Shown piece after piece: positions 44,550 to 54,271 of a stretch of 64,000 bases of DNA. Source of the DNA: Nocardia arthritidis (GTDB taxonomy: Bacteria; Actinomycetota; Actinomycetes; Mycobacteriales; Mycobacteriaceae). Location: assembly GCF_011801145.1 (NCBI RefSeq), contig NZ_CP046172.1, positions 9,114,001 to 9,178,000 of the forward strand, written 5' to 3'. Both the position numbers and the translations under genes were made by a program. Position 1 is the first letter of the stretch. The number at the start of each line of letters is the position of its first letter. Under the pieces are notes generated by a model that saw only the letters and a list, made by a program, of their open reading frames with translations, had not been told where the DNA came from and made no database searches.

Positions 44550-45880
44550 GCGATTCCTTCGGGGGTGGCGGCCGCGGCCGCGTGTGCGGCCGCGGGCAGA
44601 GCGGCGGCGATTCGGTCGAACGCGTCCTCGTCGAGTGCCGCGGAGACGAACCAGGTCTCGAACGCGCTCGGCGGCGCGTAGACACCGCCGTCGAGCAGTG
44701 CGTGGAAGAAATCCGGATAGCGCCAGGTCTGGCTGGCCTTGGCGGATGCGTAGTCGGTGACCGGGCGGTCGGCGAAGGACACGCTCACCATATTGCCCGC
44801 GAACTGCACCTGATGCTCGACCCCCGCGGCCGAGAGCGCCTCGTGGAACAGGCCGCCGAGCCGCTCGGCGTTGCGGTCGAGCGCCGCGTACACCGCGTCG
44901 TCTGCGGCGCGCAGCGTCGCCAGACCCGCGGCCACCGCGACCGGATTACCGGAGAGGGTGCCCGCCTGATAGACCGGCCCGAGCGGGGCCAGATGGTTCA
45001 TGATCTCGGCGCGGCCGCCGAACGCTGCGGCGGGCAGACCGCCGCTCATCACCTTGCCGAAGGTGTACAGATCGCCCGCGACCCCGTCGCGCCCGAACCA
45101 ACCGGCGCGGCCGACCCGGAAGCCGGTCATCACCTCGTCCATGATGAGCAGCGCGCCGTTGGCGGCGGTCAGCTCGCGCAGGCCCGCGTTGAATCCGGGC
45201 AGCGGCGCCACCGTGCCCATATTGCCCGCGGCCGCCTCGGTGATCACGCAGGCGATCGCGCCCGGATGCGCGGCGAACGCGGCGGCGACGGCGTCGAGGT
45301 CGTTGTACGGCAGCACGATGGTGTCGGCCGCCTGTGCGCCGGTGACACCGGGCGAGGTGGGTAGGCCGAGGGTCGCGACGCCCGAACCCGCGTCGGCGAG
45401 CAGCGCGTCGACATGCCCGTGATAGCAGCCGGCGAATTTGATGACCTTGGCGCGCCCGGTGAATCCGCGGGCCAGCCGGACCGCGCTCATGGTGGCCTCG
45501 GTGCCGGAGTTGACCAGCCGCACCCGGTCCACCGGCGCCACCCGCTCGGCGATGAGCTCGGCCAGTTCGATTTCGGCCTCGGTCGGCGCGCCGAAGGACA
45601 GCCCGCCCGCGGCGGCGCGCTGCACGGCCTCGACGACGGCCGGGTGCGCGTGGCCGAGAATCATCGGACCCCAGGAGCACACCAGGTCCACGTATTCGTT
45701 GCCATCGGCGTCCACCAGGGTGTAGCCGTTCGCGGCGGCAATGAATCGCGGTGTGCCGCCGACGGATTTGAATGCCCGAACCGGGGAGTTGACGCCGCCG
45801 GGAATAACCGAACAAGCCCGTTCGAAGAGCTGAGCGGAAACCGGTACCGATGCCCTGGTCGCGCGCGGAGAAGAACTCAC
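44546..45880 (-). CDS. hemL: Glutamate-1-semialdehyde 2,1-aminomutase
   Basis: A 444-residue PLP enzyme that converts glutamate-1-semialdehyde into 5-aminolevulinate in the C5 heme pathway, following hemA. Diagnostic parts are [17 protein letters not shown] near residue 27, [16 protein letters not shown] near 123, and the PLP lysine in [16 protein letters not shown] near 275. GTG 45880 is taken as start without a strong ribosome site. It is the first gene of an operon with the cytochrome c maturation genes, so precursor supply and heme attachment are co-expressed. Confidence 0.94.
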   Translation of the reverse strand: MSSSPRATRASVPVSAQLFERACSVIPGGVNSPVRAFKSVGGTPRFIAAANGYTLVDADGNEYVDLVCSWGPMILGHAHPAVVEAVQRAAAGGLSFGAPTEAEIELAELIAERVAPVDRVRLVNSGTEATMSAVRLARGFTGRAKVIKFAGCYHGHVDALLADAGSGVATLGLPTSPGVTGAQAADTIVLPYNDLDAVAAAFAAHPGAIACVITEAAAGNMGTVAPLPGFNAGLRELTAANGALLIMDEVMTGFRVGRAGWFGRDGVAGDLYTFGKVMSGGLPAAAFGGRAEIMNHLAPLGPVYQAGTLSGNPVAVAAGLATLRAADDAVYAALDRNAERLGGLFHEALSAAGVEHQVQFAGNMVSVSFADRPVTDYASAKASQTWRYPDFFHALLDGGVYAPPSAFETWFVSAALDEDAFDRIAAALPAAAHAAAAATPEGIA

Positions 45881-46047
45881 GCGAACCAGTCTGTCAGCTC
45901 GCCGGGATCGAGTCGACGACAGGGTGTAGTGGAGGTGACCCAGACCGCAACACGCCGAACCCGATTTGGGCGGAATATTGATCGCTGATGGTTTGCCAAT
46001 GCGTAAGGTTCCGGTCCGTACGCAAACCATCGGCCGGGAGGGACACC

Positions 46048-46419
46048 ATGCGGATCGCCATTGTCAGCGCGGCCTTCGTCGCACTAGCCGCCAGCTTCGG
46101 CGCGGGCGCCGCCGCCGCGGCCGACCCGGTGAGTCAGCCGGATCGCGTCGGGCTGAGGTTGAGCCACGGCGAAACCCTGGGGCTTTCCGACGGACCGCTG
46201 CCCGCCATCGTGACGATGATGGTGCCGCTCAACCGAATCGGCGCCGGCCTCAAGGGCGACACCAAGATCTTCCGCGACGATCAGGGCGGCGTGCACGCAT
46301 CGCTGCGCCAGATCATCATGGAGGCGGCCGACCACCCCGACGGCACCGTCACCATCTACCTGAACGCGCCCGGCACCCGCAACGGACGGGTGCTGGACGT
46401 TTACCAGAACTGGCAGTAA
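46048..46419 (+). CDS. Small secreted protein, unknown
   Basis: A 123-residue protein; ATG 46048 is supported by GGGAGGG. A signal peptide is clear: [20 protein letters not shown] with cleavage after AAAAA-DP. The mature part is about 95 residues with no cysteine ([20 protein letters not shown] ... [20 protein letters not shown]). It may adopt a beta-rich fold, possibly inhibitor-like, but I do not recognise it. It ends 4 bp before the end of a convergent secreted-protein gene. Confidence 0.75.
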   Translation: MRIAIVSAAFVALAASFGAGAAAAADPVSQPDRVGLRLSHGETLGLSDGPLPAIVTMMVPLNRIGAGLKGDTKIFRDDQGGVHASLRQIIMEAADHPDGTVTIYLNAPGTRNGRVLDVYQNWQ

Positions 46420-46423
46420 CCCG

Positions 46424-46666
46424 CTACGTGTACATGCACGGCACCGCAGGCAGCATCGAATGCAGCATGCACATGAACTGGTTGTACGGTCCCGCCGAAC
46501 CCGATTCGGGCACGAAGTCCAGGGTCGGCCGCGCCGACTGAACCACCTGGCCGTCCGCGGTCCGCTCCAGCGGCAATCCCGGATTCGCCGCGGCGGGTCC
46601 CGCGCCCATTCCGATCACGGCCGCCACCGCGACCGCCGCACCCAACTGACCGACCAACCGCTTCAC
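46424..46666 (-). CDS. Small secreted protein with two C-terminal cysteines
   Basis: An 80-residue protein starting at GTG 46666. The signal peptide (VKRLVGQLGAAVAVAAVIGM, cleavage near AAAN) leaves about 52 residues. Two cysteines (in QFMCMLHSM and VPCMYT) could form a disulfide near the C terminus. The family is unknown. It resembles the next minus-strand small secreted gene in size and layout. Confidence 0.65.
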   Translation of the reverse strand: MKRLVGQLGAAVAVAAVIGMGAGPAAANPGLPLERTADGQVVQSARPTLDFVPESGSAGPYNQFMCMLHSMLPAVPCMYT

Positions 46667-46818
46667 CAGGTAAACCCTTCGTTTGCCGCTTGACCATCGC
46701 GCGGCCGAAATACACACGGCCGCACGGATATTCCGGAAATCGCAGCGGCGGTGCCGCGGCGATCACGTGCACGCTACCCGTGATCGCCGGGCGAATGAAG
46801 TGGCAATTTCGGCCGCGC

Positions 46819-47052
46819 TCAGCTCTGCGCGGTGATACCGACGCACCACAGTGCGAACCCGGTGGTGAACAGGCAATCCAGCGGTTCGGGCAGCACATGC
46901 AGCAGCGGTGCGGGCGGTGCGAGGTAGACGACCGGCGAGCGGGCCGGGCCGACATCAGGATCCGCGGCGGCCGGAGCCGCACAGGCCGCGCCGAGTAGAC
47001 CGGCCGCCACCACCCCGATCAGATATTTCCGTACATGGGCTGTGGACTTCAT
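46819..47052 (-). CDS. Small secreted protein
   Basis: A 77-residue protein starting at ATG 47052. The signal peptide (KYLIGVVAAGLLGAACAAPA, cleavage after AAA-DP) is followed by about 45 residues with a proline-rich middle (YLAPPAPLLHVLPEPL) and two cysteines (PLDCLF and LWCVGIT). Similar in size and cysteine placement to the product at 46424-46666. Function unknown. Confidence 0.68.
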   Translation of the reverse strand: MKSTAHVRKYLIGVVAAGLLGAACAAPAAADPDVGPARSPVVYLAPPAPLLHVLPEPLDCLFTTGFALWCVGITAQS

Positions 47053-47088
47053 GGGTTCGATATTCCCGCGAACCCGGCGCGAAAACGA

Positions 47089-47355
47089 TCAAATGCGCGT
47101 ATCGGCCGCTACGTCGGAGCGAACAATCCGGACCGCGCGGGCGCTACCGTCGATCGCGACGACGCCGCCGACCGTCACGAGCACCGCCGCCAGCAGCAGC
47201 CACGGCGCGGCATACCGGGTCGCCTCGAAGCCGGGCGTGTCGCCCGACCGCGCGAACACCGTCGTATGCAGGCCACAGCGCCAGCTCAGCACCGCGCCCA
47301 CGAGGCACAGCACCGCGACGACCACGTCCGTCGCGAGCAGCAGCCAGTTCCTCAC
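47089..47355 (-). CDS. Small two-helix membrane protein (Rv0514-like)
   Basis: An 88-residue protein starting at GTG 47355, which overlaps the stop of the upstream gene. Transmembrane helices lie near residues 3-24 (LLLATDVVVAVLCLVGAVLS) and 50-68 (WLLLAAVLVTVGGVVAI), with a short arginine-rich tail. Position and size correspond to Rv0514 downstream of Rv0513 and hemB. Function unknown. Confidence 0.75.
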   Translation of the reverse strand: MRNWLLLATDVVVAVLCLVGAVLSWRCGLHTTVFARSGDTPGFEATRYAAPWLLLAAVLVTVGGVVAIDGSARAVRIVRSDVAADTRI

Positions 47356-47834
47356 CGGTCGACTCCGTTCCGCTCCAGCGCCTCGGTCAGCGCGGCACGC
47401 AGGCCACGGTGGTCGCGCGCCCACGCCTGCACCAATCCACCGTCCGCGAGTCGCAGCCCGATACCCTTGCGCCGCCGCGGCACCCCGGTGAGCTCACCGA
47501 GCGCCCGCGCCGACTCCCATTCCGCATCCTTCTTGGCGTGCTCGTCGCGCTCGGGCAGCACCTCGGCGATCGTATCGAGCGACAGCGTCTCGGTGCCATC
47601 GCGCAGCGCGGTATCGGTGAGTTCCACGCTGACGTGCCTGCGCCCGGCGACCACCTGCAGCGCGACGAATCCGGCGATCAGCGCGGCGCAGAAGATCAGC
47701 GCGAACCAGTGGATATCGGTGCCGGTGGCCGCCTCCATCAGGAGTACGGCCAGGCATAGCAGCGGCCCATAGGCCACCGCGCGCCAGCGGGCGCCCGGCT
47801 CGGAAAACAGGACGGCGGAGGCGGATTCGGTCAC
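47352..47834 (-). CDS. Membrane protein of the DUF3093-like type (Rv0513-like)
   Basis: A 160-residue protein starting at GTG 47834. Two transmembrane helices are near residues 18-36 and 42-62 (FALIFCAALIAGFVALQVVA), followed by a soluble PH-like domain (RRHVSVELTDTALRDGTETL, GVPRRRKGIGLRLADGGLVQ) and a C-terminal helix. It lies downstream of hemB, as Rv0513 does, and overlaps the next gene by 4 bp. The DUF assignment is tentative. Confidence 0.72.
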   Translation of the reverse strand: MTESASAVLFSEPGARWRAVAYGPLLCLAVLLMEAATGTDIHWFALIFCAALIAGFVALQVVAGRRHVSVELTDTALRDGTETLSLDTIAEVLPERDEHAKKDAEWESARALGELTGVPRRRKGIGLRLADGGLVQAWARDHRGLRAALTEALERNGVDR

Positions 47835-47880
47835 GCGGCACTTCCGGGAACCGGCACGCGGCGATCCATCGAACGAGGGC

Positions 47881-48000
47881 TCAGCGAGTCAGACTCGGCA
47901 GCAACAGCACCGCTATGGTGACGAGACCGAAAAGGACCAGCAGGCTCAGCACGGCCAACTCCCGCCGAATGCTCTGCGGCTGTTGAATGACCACGCGCAT
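47881..48000 (-). CDS. 39-residue membrane miniprotein
   Basis: A short gene with a strong ribosome site: GGAGG six bases before ATG 48000. The product starts MRVVIQQPQSIRRELAVLSL and continues as one transmembrane helix (LVLFGLVTIAVLLL) with a short tail ending in TR. Composition (amphipathic basic start, single helix) fits a small regulatory or stabilising membrane peptide. It lies between hemB and the Rv0513-like gene, and no homologue is recalled. Confidence 0.65.
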   Translation of the reverse strand: MRVVIQQPQSIRRELAVLSLLVLFGLVTIAVLLLPSLTR

Positions 48001-48165
48001 CGAAGCCTCCGATCATCCGGAGCGTCTGCCGAACAAACGACTTCCGGTACACCTGTCCCCTGTGACAACCCTCACGATACATGGTGGCGTGTCCTGGACA
48101 AATTCGGTGCCCGATCCGTTCGGACGACGCCGAGCCTTCACCCGGAGGCCGCATGCGCGACAGGT

Positions 48166-49143
48166 TCAGGACAACCAGTTCGCCGCCTCGGTCGCCCAGT
48201 AGGTGAGCACGAAATCCGCACCGGCCCGGCGAATACCGAGCAACGATTCGAGCACCGCGGCCCGCCGATCGATCCAGCCGCGCTGCGCGGCGGCGGTGAT
48301 CATCGAGTACTCGCCCGAAATCTGGTATGCCGCAACGGGAACGTTCGAGTTGTCGGCGACGTCGCGCAGGATGTCGAGATACGACATGGCGGGCTTCACC
48401 ATCACGATATCCGCGCCCTCGGCCAGGTCCAGTTCCAGTTCGCGCAGGGCCTCCCGCCGATTCGCCGGATCCTGCTGGTAGGTGCGCCGGTCCCCCTGCA
48501 GCGACGAGCCGACCGCCTCGCGGAACGGTCCGTAGAACGCCGAGGCGTATTTCGCGGTGTAGGCCAGGATTCCGGTATCGGTGCGGCCCGCCGCGTCCAG
48601 CCCGGCCCGGATCGCGCCGACCTGACCGTCCATCATGCCGCTGGCGCCGAGCAGGTCGGCACCCGAATCCGCTTGTGCCAGCGCCATTTCCACGTAGACG
48701 CGCAGGGTGGCGTCATTGTCCACCGCACCGTCGGGCGCGAGCACGCCGCAGTGGCCGTGGTCGGTGAATTCGTCCAGGCAGGTGTCGGCCATGACGACCG
48801 TCGCGTCGCCGACCTCCTCGGCGAGCGCGCGCAGGCCGCGGTTCAGGATGCCGTTCGGATCGATGGCCTGGCTGCCCTCGGCGTCCTTGTCCTGCGGGCG
48901 CGGCACACCGAACAGCATCAGGCCGCCGACGCCCGCGCCGACCGCCTCGGCCGCCGCCTTGCGCAGCGAATCCATCGAATGCTGTACGACACCCGGCATC
49001 GAGGCGATCTCGCGCGGCTCGTCCAGACCGTCGGCCACGAACATCGGCAACACCAATTGCCGTGGCTGCAAGGAGATTTCGGCTACGAGACGGCGTAACG
49101 CCGGGGTGCGGCGCAACCGCCGCGGGCGGTCCATTCCGGTCAT
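48166..49143 (-). CDS. hemB: Delta-aminolevulinic acid dehydratase (porphobilinogen synthase)
   Basis: A 325-residue TIM-barrel enzyme joining two aminolevulinates into porphobilinogen. The two Schiff-base lysines lie in [16 protein letters not shown] and [15 protein letters not shown]. The metal site region is [20 protein letters not shown] with the cysteine/histidine cluster ([14 protein letters not shown]), the zinc-type pattern. ATG 49143 is taken as start; ATG 49134 is possible. Its supply comes from hemA and hemL. Confidence 0.96.
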   Translation of the reverse strand: MTGMDRPRRLRRTPALRRLVAEISLQPRQLVLPMFVADGLDEPREIASMPGVVQHSMDSLRKAAAEAVGAGVGGLMLFGVPRPQDKDAEGSQAIDPNGILNRGLRALAEEVGDATVVMADTCLDEFTDHGHCGVLAPDGAVDNDATLRVYVEMALAQADSGADLLGASGMMDGQVGAIRAGLDAAGRTDTGILAYTAKYASAFYGPFREAVGSSLQGDRRTYQQDPANRREALRELELDLAEGADIVMVKPAMSYLDILRDVADNSNVPVAAYQISGEYSMITAAAQRGWIDRRAAVLESLLGIRRAGADFVLTYWATEAANWLS

Positions 49144-49314
49144 ATCCGCGAGCCTACGCCGGTGACCGAATCGTGCCGACGGCACATCGCATCCCGACAG
49201 ATCATGGATTGCGGTCCGGCGCGGTGACCAGGTGCGAGTCACCGACAGTGAGCGCGAGCACGTTCCCATGGCGCATACTTCACTCGCAGGGCAACTTCCG
49301 GGGGGCCGCAGGCA

Positions 49315-50103
49315 ATGACCGATCCGCAGACCGACGCCTCGCTGGCCCGTGCCGCCGATTTCGAGTCATGGGCCGCGGTGGCCCTCGCGCAATGGTGGCC
49401 GCTGCTCACCGGCGGCCTGGCCCCGCCCGCGACGGCACTGCGCGCCTGGCGCGCCATCGACGGCAGCGGGCGCGAATTCCGGGTCGGCTTCATCGCGCGC
49501 AAACTCGCCGGTCCGGAACTCATGCCGGTGGCGCGCAACGCATTCGATCGCTTGGGTATGACACCGGACGAGCACGAGTGGCGGCAGTCGCAGGGCAGGC
49601 ATCTGGTCGGCGGTACCGAGGACGCGGTGGTGCGCGTGCGGTTCTCCGATACCGCGCACACCGTTTTCATCCGGCTGGAGAGCAGACCGTGCGAGGTGTC
49701 ATGGGCCGCGGGCCGCAGGCTGCTCGGCACACCGGACGAGAACGTGCCGTTCCCGAGCACAACGGTCGGCCCGCTGGATGTGCGGGTGGCGCGCAACAGC
49801 GCAAGGCATCTGCTGACCCAGCACGGTGCGGCGCTCGCCGAACCCGACGACCCGTTCCAGCTCGGCCCGCCCGATCACGTCTTCGACGTCGGGTGGGCCT
49901 TCATATTTCCGTGGTCGACCACGTCCTGGTACGAGGCGGGCAGACCGCCGCGCCTGGCGGCCGACAGCGGCGGGCCCATCGTCGTCGTCAAGGACACCGG
50001 ACATGTCTGGCTGCTCGGCAGCATCGGCAGTTTCGACGCCCAGCTCGCCGCTTACGCCCGTGATCAGGGCTATCACCACACCATCGGATATCCGTCCGGG
50101 TAA
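49315..50103 (+). CDS. Two-domain protein with YrhB/Imm35-like C terminus
   Basis: A 262-residue protein. Residues 1-150 form a domain I do not recognise ([40 protein letters not shown]). Residues 180-262 resemble the YrhB/Imm35 fold: [20 protein letters not shown], then [20 protein letters not shown] and a final helix [13 protein letters not shown]. Imm35 proteins are immunity proteins of polymorphic toxin systems, but no toxin gene is adjacent. There is no signal peptide. Lone immunity gene, or a housekeeping use of the fold; not resolved. Confidence 0.65.
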   Translation: MTDPQTDASLARAADFESWAAVALAQWWPLLTGGLAPPATALRAWRAIDGSGREFRVGFIARKLAGPELMPVARNAFDRLGMTPDEHEWRQSQGRHLVGGTEDAVVRVRFSDTAHTVFIRLESRPCEVSWAAGRRLLGTPDENVPFPSTTVGPLDVRVARNSARHLLTQHGAALAEPDDPFQLGPPDHVFDVGWAFIFPWSTTSWYEAGRPPRLAADSGGPIVVVKDTGHVWLLGSIGSFDAQLAAYARDQGYHHTIGYPSG

Positions 50104-50160
50104 CTGGGGTCATGACAGCGCGCCCGCGCGGGCCGATCATGGATGACGGGGAGGGGACGC

Positions 50161-50250
50161 GTGCGCATCGACCGACCCGGCGACAACTGTGCGACCACCA
50201 GTCCCAGCACTGAAACCGCTACCTTCAGGACCGCCGCTCATGTTCAGTGA
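50161..50250 (+). CDS. Possible 29-codon leader ORF overlapping the TPR gene start
   Basis: A GTG at 50161 lies just after a very strong purine run (GGGGAGGGG, 50148-50156). The frame runs VRIDRPGDNCATTSPSTETA and nine more residues, ending at 50250, 11 bases past the ATG of the next gene. The overlap suggests translational coupling, or alternatively a frameshift in the N terminus of the TPR gene. Evidence is limited to the ribosome site and the overlap. Confidence 0.35.
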   Translation: MRIDRPGDNCATTSPSTETATFRTAAHVQ

Positions 50251-51103
50251 TCCACCAGATCCGACGGGCATCGCCAACGAGCGAAAGCTGAACGCGCTGC
50301 GCGGGTTGGCCGCCGACGGCGACCCGCGCGCCATGGAACAGCTCGGGCACATGCTGTGGGATCGCGACGATCTGACCGGCGCCGAACACTGGTTCCGCCG
50401 CGCCGCCGACCTCGGCAGCGGCACCGCCATGGCGAATCTGGGCCTGCTCACCGGCACCGACGGCCGGATCGGCGAGGCCATCGGCTGGTTGGAGTCGGCG
50501 GTCGGGGCCGGCTGTCCCGGTGCCGATCAGCAGCTCGGGCTGCTGCATCTCGAGCGCGGCAATCTGGACGAGGCCGAACGCTGGTTCCGGCCCGCCGCCG
50601 AGGCGGGCGTGCCGGAGGCGCTGTGCAATATGGGCGTCATCGCGAACCGGCGGGGCGACGACACCGCGTCCGAGGAGTGGTACGAGCGCGCGGCCGGCAA
50701 CGGAAACCCAACGGCCATGCGAAGTTTGGGGCTCCATCTGGCCCGCCGCGGCGAACTGGGCCGGGCTGTCGCACTGCTCACCGAGGCGGTGCGCCGCGGC
50801 CGCATCGACGCCATGGCCATCCTCGGCTCGATCCACCTGGACCACGGCGATGCGACGGCGGGCGAGGACTGGTTGCGGCGCGGCGCCGAGGCAGGCGATC
50901 CGGATTCGATGTTCCATCTCGCACTTTTCCTGCGGGAGCGCCACATTCAGGTGCCGGGCACCCTCGACGACCCGGATACCCTGCGCACCGTCGCCGGCAT
51001 CATCACCGGCGCGATGTCCCCGCATCAGGAGGCGCAGGACTGGCTGGAGCGCGCCGCCTCCCTCGGCCATCCGCAGGCCATGCAACTGCTGCACGATCTC
51101 TGA
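50240..51103 (+). CDS. Sel1/TPR-repeat protein
   Basis: A 287-residue protein starting at ATG 50240 (AGGA nine bases before); an in-frame GTG at 50189 is an alternative. At least seven Sel1-like repeats of about 34-36 residues occupy residues 20-285, for example AMEQLGHMLWDRDDLTGAEH, GADQQLGLLHLERGNLDEAE and AMAILGSIHLDHGDATAGED. Such solenoids bind protein partners. No signal peptide is present. Partners are unknown. Confidence 0.88.
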   Translation: MFSDPPDPTGIANERKLNALRGLAADGDPRAMEQLGHMLWDRDDLTGAEHWFRRAADLGSGTAMANLGLLTGTDGRIGEAIGWLESAVGAGCPGADQQLGLLHLERGNLDEAERWFRPAAEAGVPEALCNMGVIANRRGDDTASEEWYERAAGNGNPTAMRSLGLHLARRGELGRAVALLTEAVRRGRIDAMAILGSIHLDHGDATAGEDWLRRGAEAGDPDSMFHLALFLRERHIQVPGTLDDPDTLRTVAGIITGAMSPHQEAQDWLERAASLGHPQAMQLLHDL

Positions 51104-51214
51104 GCCGCCGCGGTCCGGAAACCCTTCGTACGCAGCGGTTTTTGTCGGTGCCGCCGAGTACAATCGAAGACGTGTTCGAGGGGGTTCGGACACCTGCTCG
51201 ATGGGAGGACACTC

Positions 51215-51487
51215 GTGCCCAAGCCGAAGACGGTTGTCATCGACCGGCCCTATGTTCCGTTGGAGAAGAAGCCGCTGCCCGCCGGGCGGCCGCGGTCGTG
51301 GTACGTCACTCACAACCGGCGACTGAAGGCGATGCGCCTGGCGATCGCGCTGCTCGATTCGGGGGTCTACCGGGCAAGTCAGGCGGATAACGAAAAGATC
51401 AGGCGCACCGCGGAATTGGTCGGCATCCGGCCACCGTCCAACACCACCTGCCGCCTGGTCCGCGACATGATGCGCACCCGGCGGTGA
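51215..51487 (+). CDS. Small basic protein, unknown
   Basis: A 90-residue protein starting at GTG 51215 with GGGAGGAC upstream. It is rich in arginine and lysine (PRSWYVTHNRRLKAMRLAIA, GIRPPSNTTCRLVRDMMRTR) with a helical middle, suggesting nucleic-acid or membrane-surface binding. One cysteine. I do not recognise a family. A very strong terminator follows 13 bp after the stop, supporting a real, independently terminated transcript. Confidence 0.65.
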   Translation: MPKPKTVVIDRPYVPLEKKPLPAGRPRSWYVTHNRRLKAMRLAIALLDSGVYRASQADNEKIRRTAELVGIRPPSNTTCRLVRDMMRTRR

Positions 51488-51500
51488 ACCACAAGCAGAG

Positions 51501-51543
51501 CGAAATCAGTTGTCCGACTTGTGAAGCCGGACAACTGATTTCG
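51501..51543. terminator. Perfect 16-bp hairpin terminator
   Basis: CGAAATCAGTTGTCCG (51501-51516) pairs with 51528-51543; loop of 11 nt. It ends the small-basic-protein transcript and may also serve the convergent hemD, 120 bp away. No T tract beyond ATTTCG within the stem. Confidence 0.85.
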
Positions 51544-51662
51544 CATGCACATGGGTAACTCGCCGGGTACCGGCTAACTCAGCCACGAGGCGAACCGGCG
51601 GCCGCCAACGCTCGTCTCACGGCACCCGAGTCTGGCCTGAAGACACGGAGAGGCGGGACAGC

Positions 51663-53225
51663 CTACCGGCTGCGGCGGCTCTTCTTGCGCGGCGGCGGCA
51701 GCAGACCCTCGGCGCGCAACCTGGCCGCATGCTCGGCCAGCGCCTCGACCAGCGGACCGACCTGCGCGACCTCCGGCTGCACATCCACCCGCAACCCGAA
51801 TTCGATTGCCGTCTCGGCGGTTTTCGGGCCGATGCAGGCGACGATGGTGCGCGCGTGCGGCTTACCCGCGATGCCGACCAGGTTGCGGACCGTGGAGGAC
51901 GAGGTGAACAGGACCGCGTCGAAACCGCCGGTCTTGATCATCTCGCGGGTCTCGGCGGGCGGCGGGGATGCACGCACCGTCCGGTACGCGGTGACGTCGT
52001 CGATTTCCCAGCCGCGATCGCGCAGCCCCTCGGCCAGCGTCTCGGTGGCGATATCGGCGCGCGGCAACAGAACCCGGTTCACCGGGTCGAAAACGTCGTC
52101 GTAGGGCGGGAAGTCGGCGAGCAGGCCCTCTGAGGACTGTTCGCCGCTGGGCACCAGCTCCGGATTGATGCCGAACGAGCGCACCTTGTCGGCGGTGGCC
52201 TCGCCGACGCAGGCGATCTTCACACCGGAGAACGCCCTTGCGTCCAAACCGAATTCGGCGAACTTCTCCCACACCGCGCGCACCGCGTTGGTGGAGGTGA
52301 ACACCACCCACTGGTACCGGCCGTCGACCAGACCCTTGACCGCGCGCTCCATCTGCGCCGGGCTGCGCGGCGGCTCCACCGCGATGGTCGGCACCTCCAT
52401 CGGGATGGCGCCGTGGGTGACCAGCCGCTCGCTCATCTCGGCGGCCTGATCCTTGGTGCGCGGCACCAGCACGGTCCAGCCGTACAGCGCGCGCGACTCC
52501 CACCACGACATCTTCGACCGCGCGGCGACCACCTTGCCGATGGTCACCACCAGCGGGCCGACCAGTTCGGATGCGGCGCTGTTCAGCGTGGCCAGGGTGG
52601 CCTCGATGGTGCGCTGCTGGCGGGTGGTGCCGCGCACGGTCACCGCGACCGGCGTCTGCGGCGCCATCCCGTGTTCCACCAGGGCGCTCGCGGTCTCGGC
52701 CAGATGGCCCGAGGTGGCGTGCAGCACGAGCGGGCCGGGGGCCGCGGCCAGCGCGGCCCAGTCGACCTCGCCGCGCACATCGGCCTCGGTGTGCCCGGAG
52801 CCGAGCGCGATACCCGCGTAGCTCGGCACCGCGGATCCGGTGGGCAGCCCCGGCAGCACCTCGAAGACCACATGCGACCGGGTGACGGCGTTGACCTCGG
52901 CGATCACCGAATCGGCCGTCAGCGGATCGCCCGCGACGACGCGCACCACATCGTGGCCGTTGCGCGCCTCGGCGACCAGCGTCTTGGCCACCTCGGCGGG
53001 TTCACCGAGCGCCGGTCGCACATCGACCGGGCGGGTGCCGTCGGGGTCCTCCTCAACCGCGGTGCCGATCAGGGCCAGCACACCCTTGTCGACATCCGGG
53101 TCGGTGAATGCCAGTGTCGCGCGGCCGAGCACCTCGCGGGCGTGCACTGTCAGCAGTGCCGGATCGCCGGGACCCGACCCGACGAAGAGGATCCGACCGG
53201 GATGCTTTTTGGTGGCTCGACTCAT
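51663..53225 (-). CDS. hemD: Bifunctional uroporphyrinogen-III C-methyltransferase / uroporphyrinogen-III synthase
   Basis: A 520-residue fusion. Residues 8-245 are a CobA/CysG-type SAM methyltransferase ([20 protein letters not shown]; the [19 protein letters not shown] region). Residues 255-505 are HemD, which closes the tetrapyrrole ring ([59 protein letters not shown]). A lysine/arginine tail follows. ATG 53225 overlaps the hemC stop. The methyltransferase half branches uroporphyrinogen III toward siroheme/cobalamin; whether it is active cannot be judged, since several ligand residues look altered. Confidence 0.93.
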   Translation of the reverse strand: MSRATKKHPGRILFVGSGPGDPALLTVHAREVLGRATLAFTDPDVDKGVLALIGTAVEEDPDGTRPVDVRPALGEPAEVAKTLVAEARNGHDVVRVVAGDPLTADSVIAEVNAVTRSHVVFEVLPGLPTGSAVPSYAGIALGSGHTEADVRGEVDWAALAAAPGPLVLHATSGHLAETASALVEHGMAPQTPVAVTVRGTTRQQRTIEATLATLNSAASELVGPLVVTIGKVVAARSKMSWWESRALYGWTVLVPRTKDQAAEMSERLVTHGAIPMEVPTIAVEPPRSPAQMERAVKGLVDGRYQWVVFTSTNAVRAVWEKFAEFGLDARAFSGVKIACVGEATADKVRSFGINPELVPSGEQSSEGLLADFPPYDDVFDPVNRVLLPRADIATETLAEGLRDRGWEIDDVTAYRTVRASPPPAETREMIKTGGFDAVLFTSSSTVRNLVGIAGKPHARTIVACIGPKTAETAIEFGLRVDVQPEVAQVGPLVEALAEHAARLRAEGLLPPPRKKSRRSR

Positions 53226-54271
53226 TCGAGGTTCTCCATTGGACTGGGGTTGGCAAAGTCTGCGGGCGGATTCACCGCCTGGGTCGAGCCATTCGGCTCC
53301 GGTGTGCCGAGCAGCTCGCGGGCACCCAGCTCGAGCAGCTCTCTGGCCAGCGCCCGACCGAGCTCGGCGGCCCGTTCCGGCGCGCCGACCACGGAGGCGC
53401 GCAGCACCTCGGATCCGTCGACGGCGGCGGCGCACGCGCGTAGCGAGAGCTCGTCGACGATGCGGCCGTCGTCATCCAGCGACTCGACCACCTCGGCCAG
53501 TGCGCCGATCGGCGCGGTGCAGCCGGCCTCCAGCTCGGCGAGCAGTGCCCGCTCGGCCAGTACAGCGGCCCGGGTCGCGGCATCGTCGAAGCGGCTCAGC
53601 GCGGTCACCAATTCGGTGTCGTCGCTGCGGCATTCGATCGCCAGCGCGCCCTGCGACGGGGCGGGCAGCATCTGCACCGGCTCCAGCGCCTCGGTGACCG
53701 CGTCGGTGCGGTCGATCCGGGCGAGGCCGGCTCTTGCCACGACCACCGCGTCGAGTTCGCCATCGGCGACCTTGCGCAGCCTGGTATCCAGATTGCCGCG
53801 CAATGGAACGATCTCCAGGCCGAGCCCGAGCGCACGCAGCTGCGCGGCCCGGCGCGGCGCCGAGGTGCCGATCCGCGAGCCGGGCGGCAGTTCGCCGAGC
53901 ACCAGACCGTCGCGCGCCACCAGGGCGTCGCGCGGATCCTCGCGTGGCGGGATCGCGGCAATGGTGAAGCGCGGATCCTGTGCGGTGGGTAGATCCTTGT
54001 ACGAGTGCACCGCGATATCGATTGCGCCGGCGGCCAATTCGTCACGCAGCGCCGAGGTGAACACGCCGACGCCGATCTGCTCCACCGGCTCGCTCGACAG
54101 GTCGCCCGCGGTTTTGACGACGACCAGCTCGGCCGGATGCCCGGCGGCGATCAGCGCGTCGCGGACCGTGCCCGCCTGGGTGAGCGCGAGCAGGCTGCCG
54201 CGGGTGCCGATCCGCCACGGCGCGCGGGTGCCCGCGGTCGTCACGTCCTGCTCCTCCCGCACCATCGTCAT
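53222..54271 (-). CDS. hemC: Hydroxymethylbilane synthase (porphobilinogen deaminase)
   Basis: A 349-residue enzyme polymerising four porphobilinogens into hydroxymethylbilane. The dipyrromethane cofactor cysteine is C251 in [11 protein letters not shown]. Substrate-binding parts include [12 protein letters not shown] near residue 21, [10 protein letters not shown] near 87, and the [13 protein letters not shown] and [10 protein letters not shown] arginines. The start ATG 54271 lies in the hemA stop (ATGA overlap). It is followed directly by hemD. Confidence 0.96.
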   Translation of the reverse strand: MTMVREEQDVTTAGTRAPWRIGTRGSLLALTQAGTVRDALIAAGHPAELVVVKTAGDLSSEPVEQIGVGVFTSALRDELAAGAIDIAVHSYKDLPTAQDPRFTIAAIPPREDPRDALVARDGLVLGELPPGSRIGTSAPRRAAQLRALGLGLEIVPLRGNLDTRLRKVADGELDAVVVARAGLARIDRTDAVTEALEPVQMLPAPSQGALAIECRSDDTELVTALSRFDDAATRAAVLAERALLAELEAGCTAPIGALAEVVESLDDDGRIVDELSLRACAAAVDGSEVLRASVVGAPERAAELGRALARELLELGARELLGTPEPNGSTQAVNPPADFANPSPMENLE

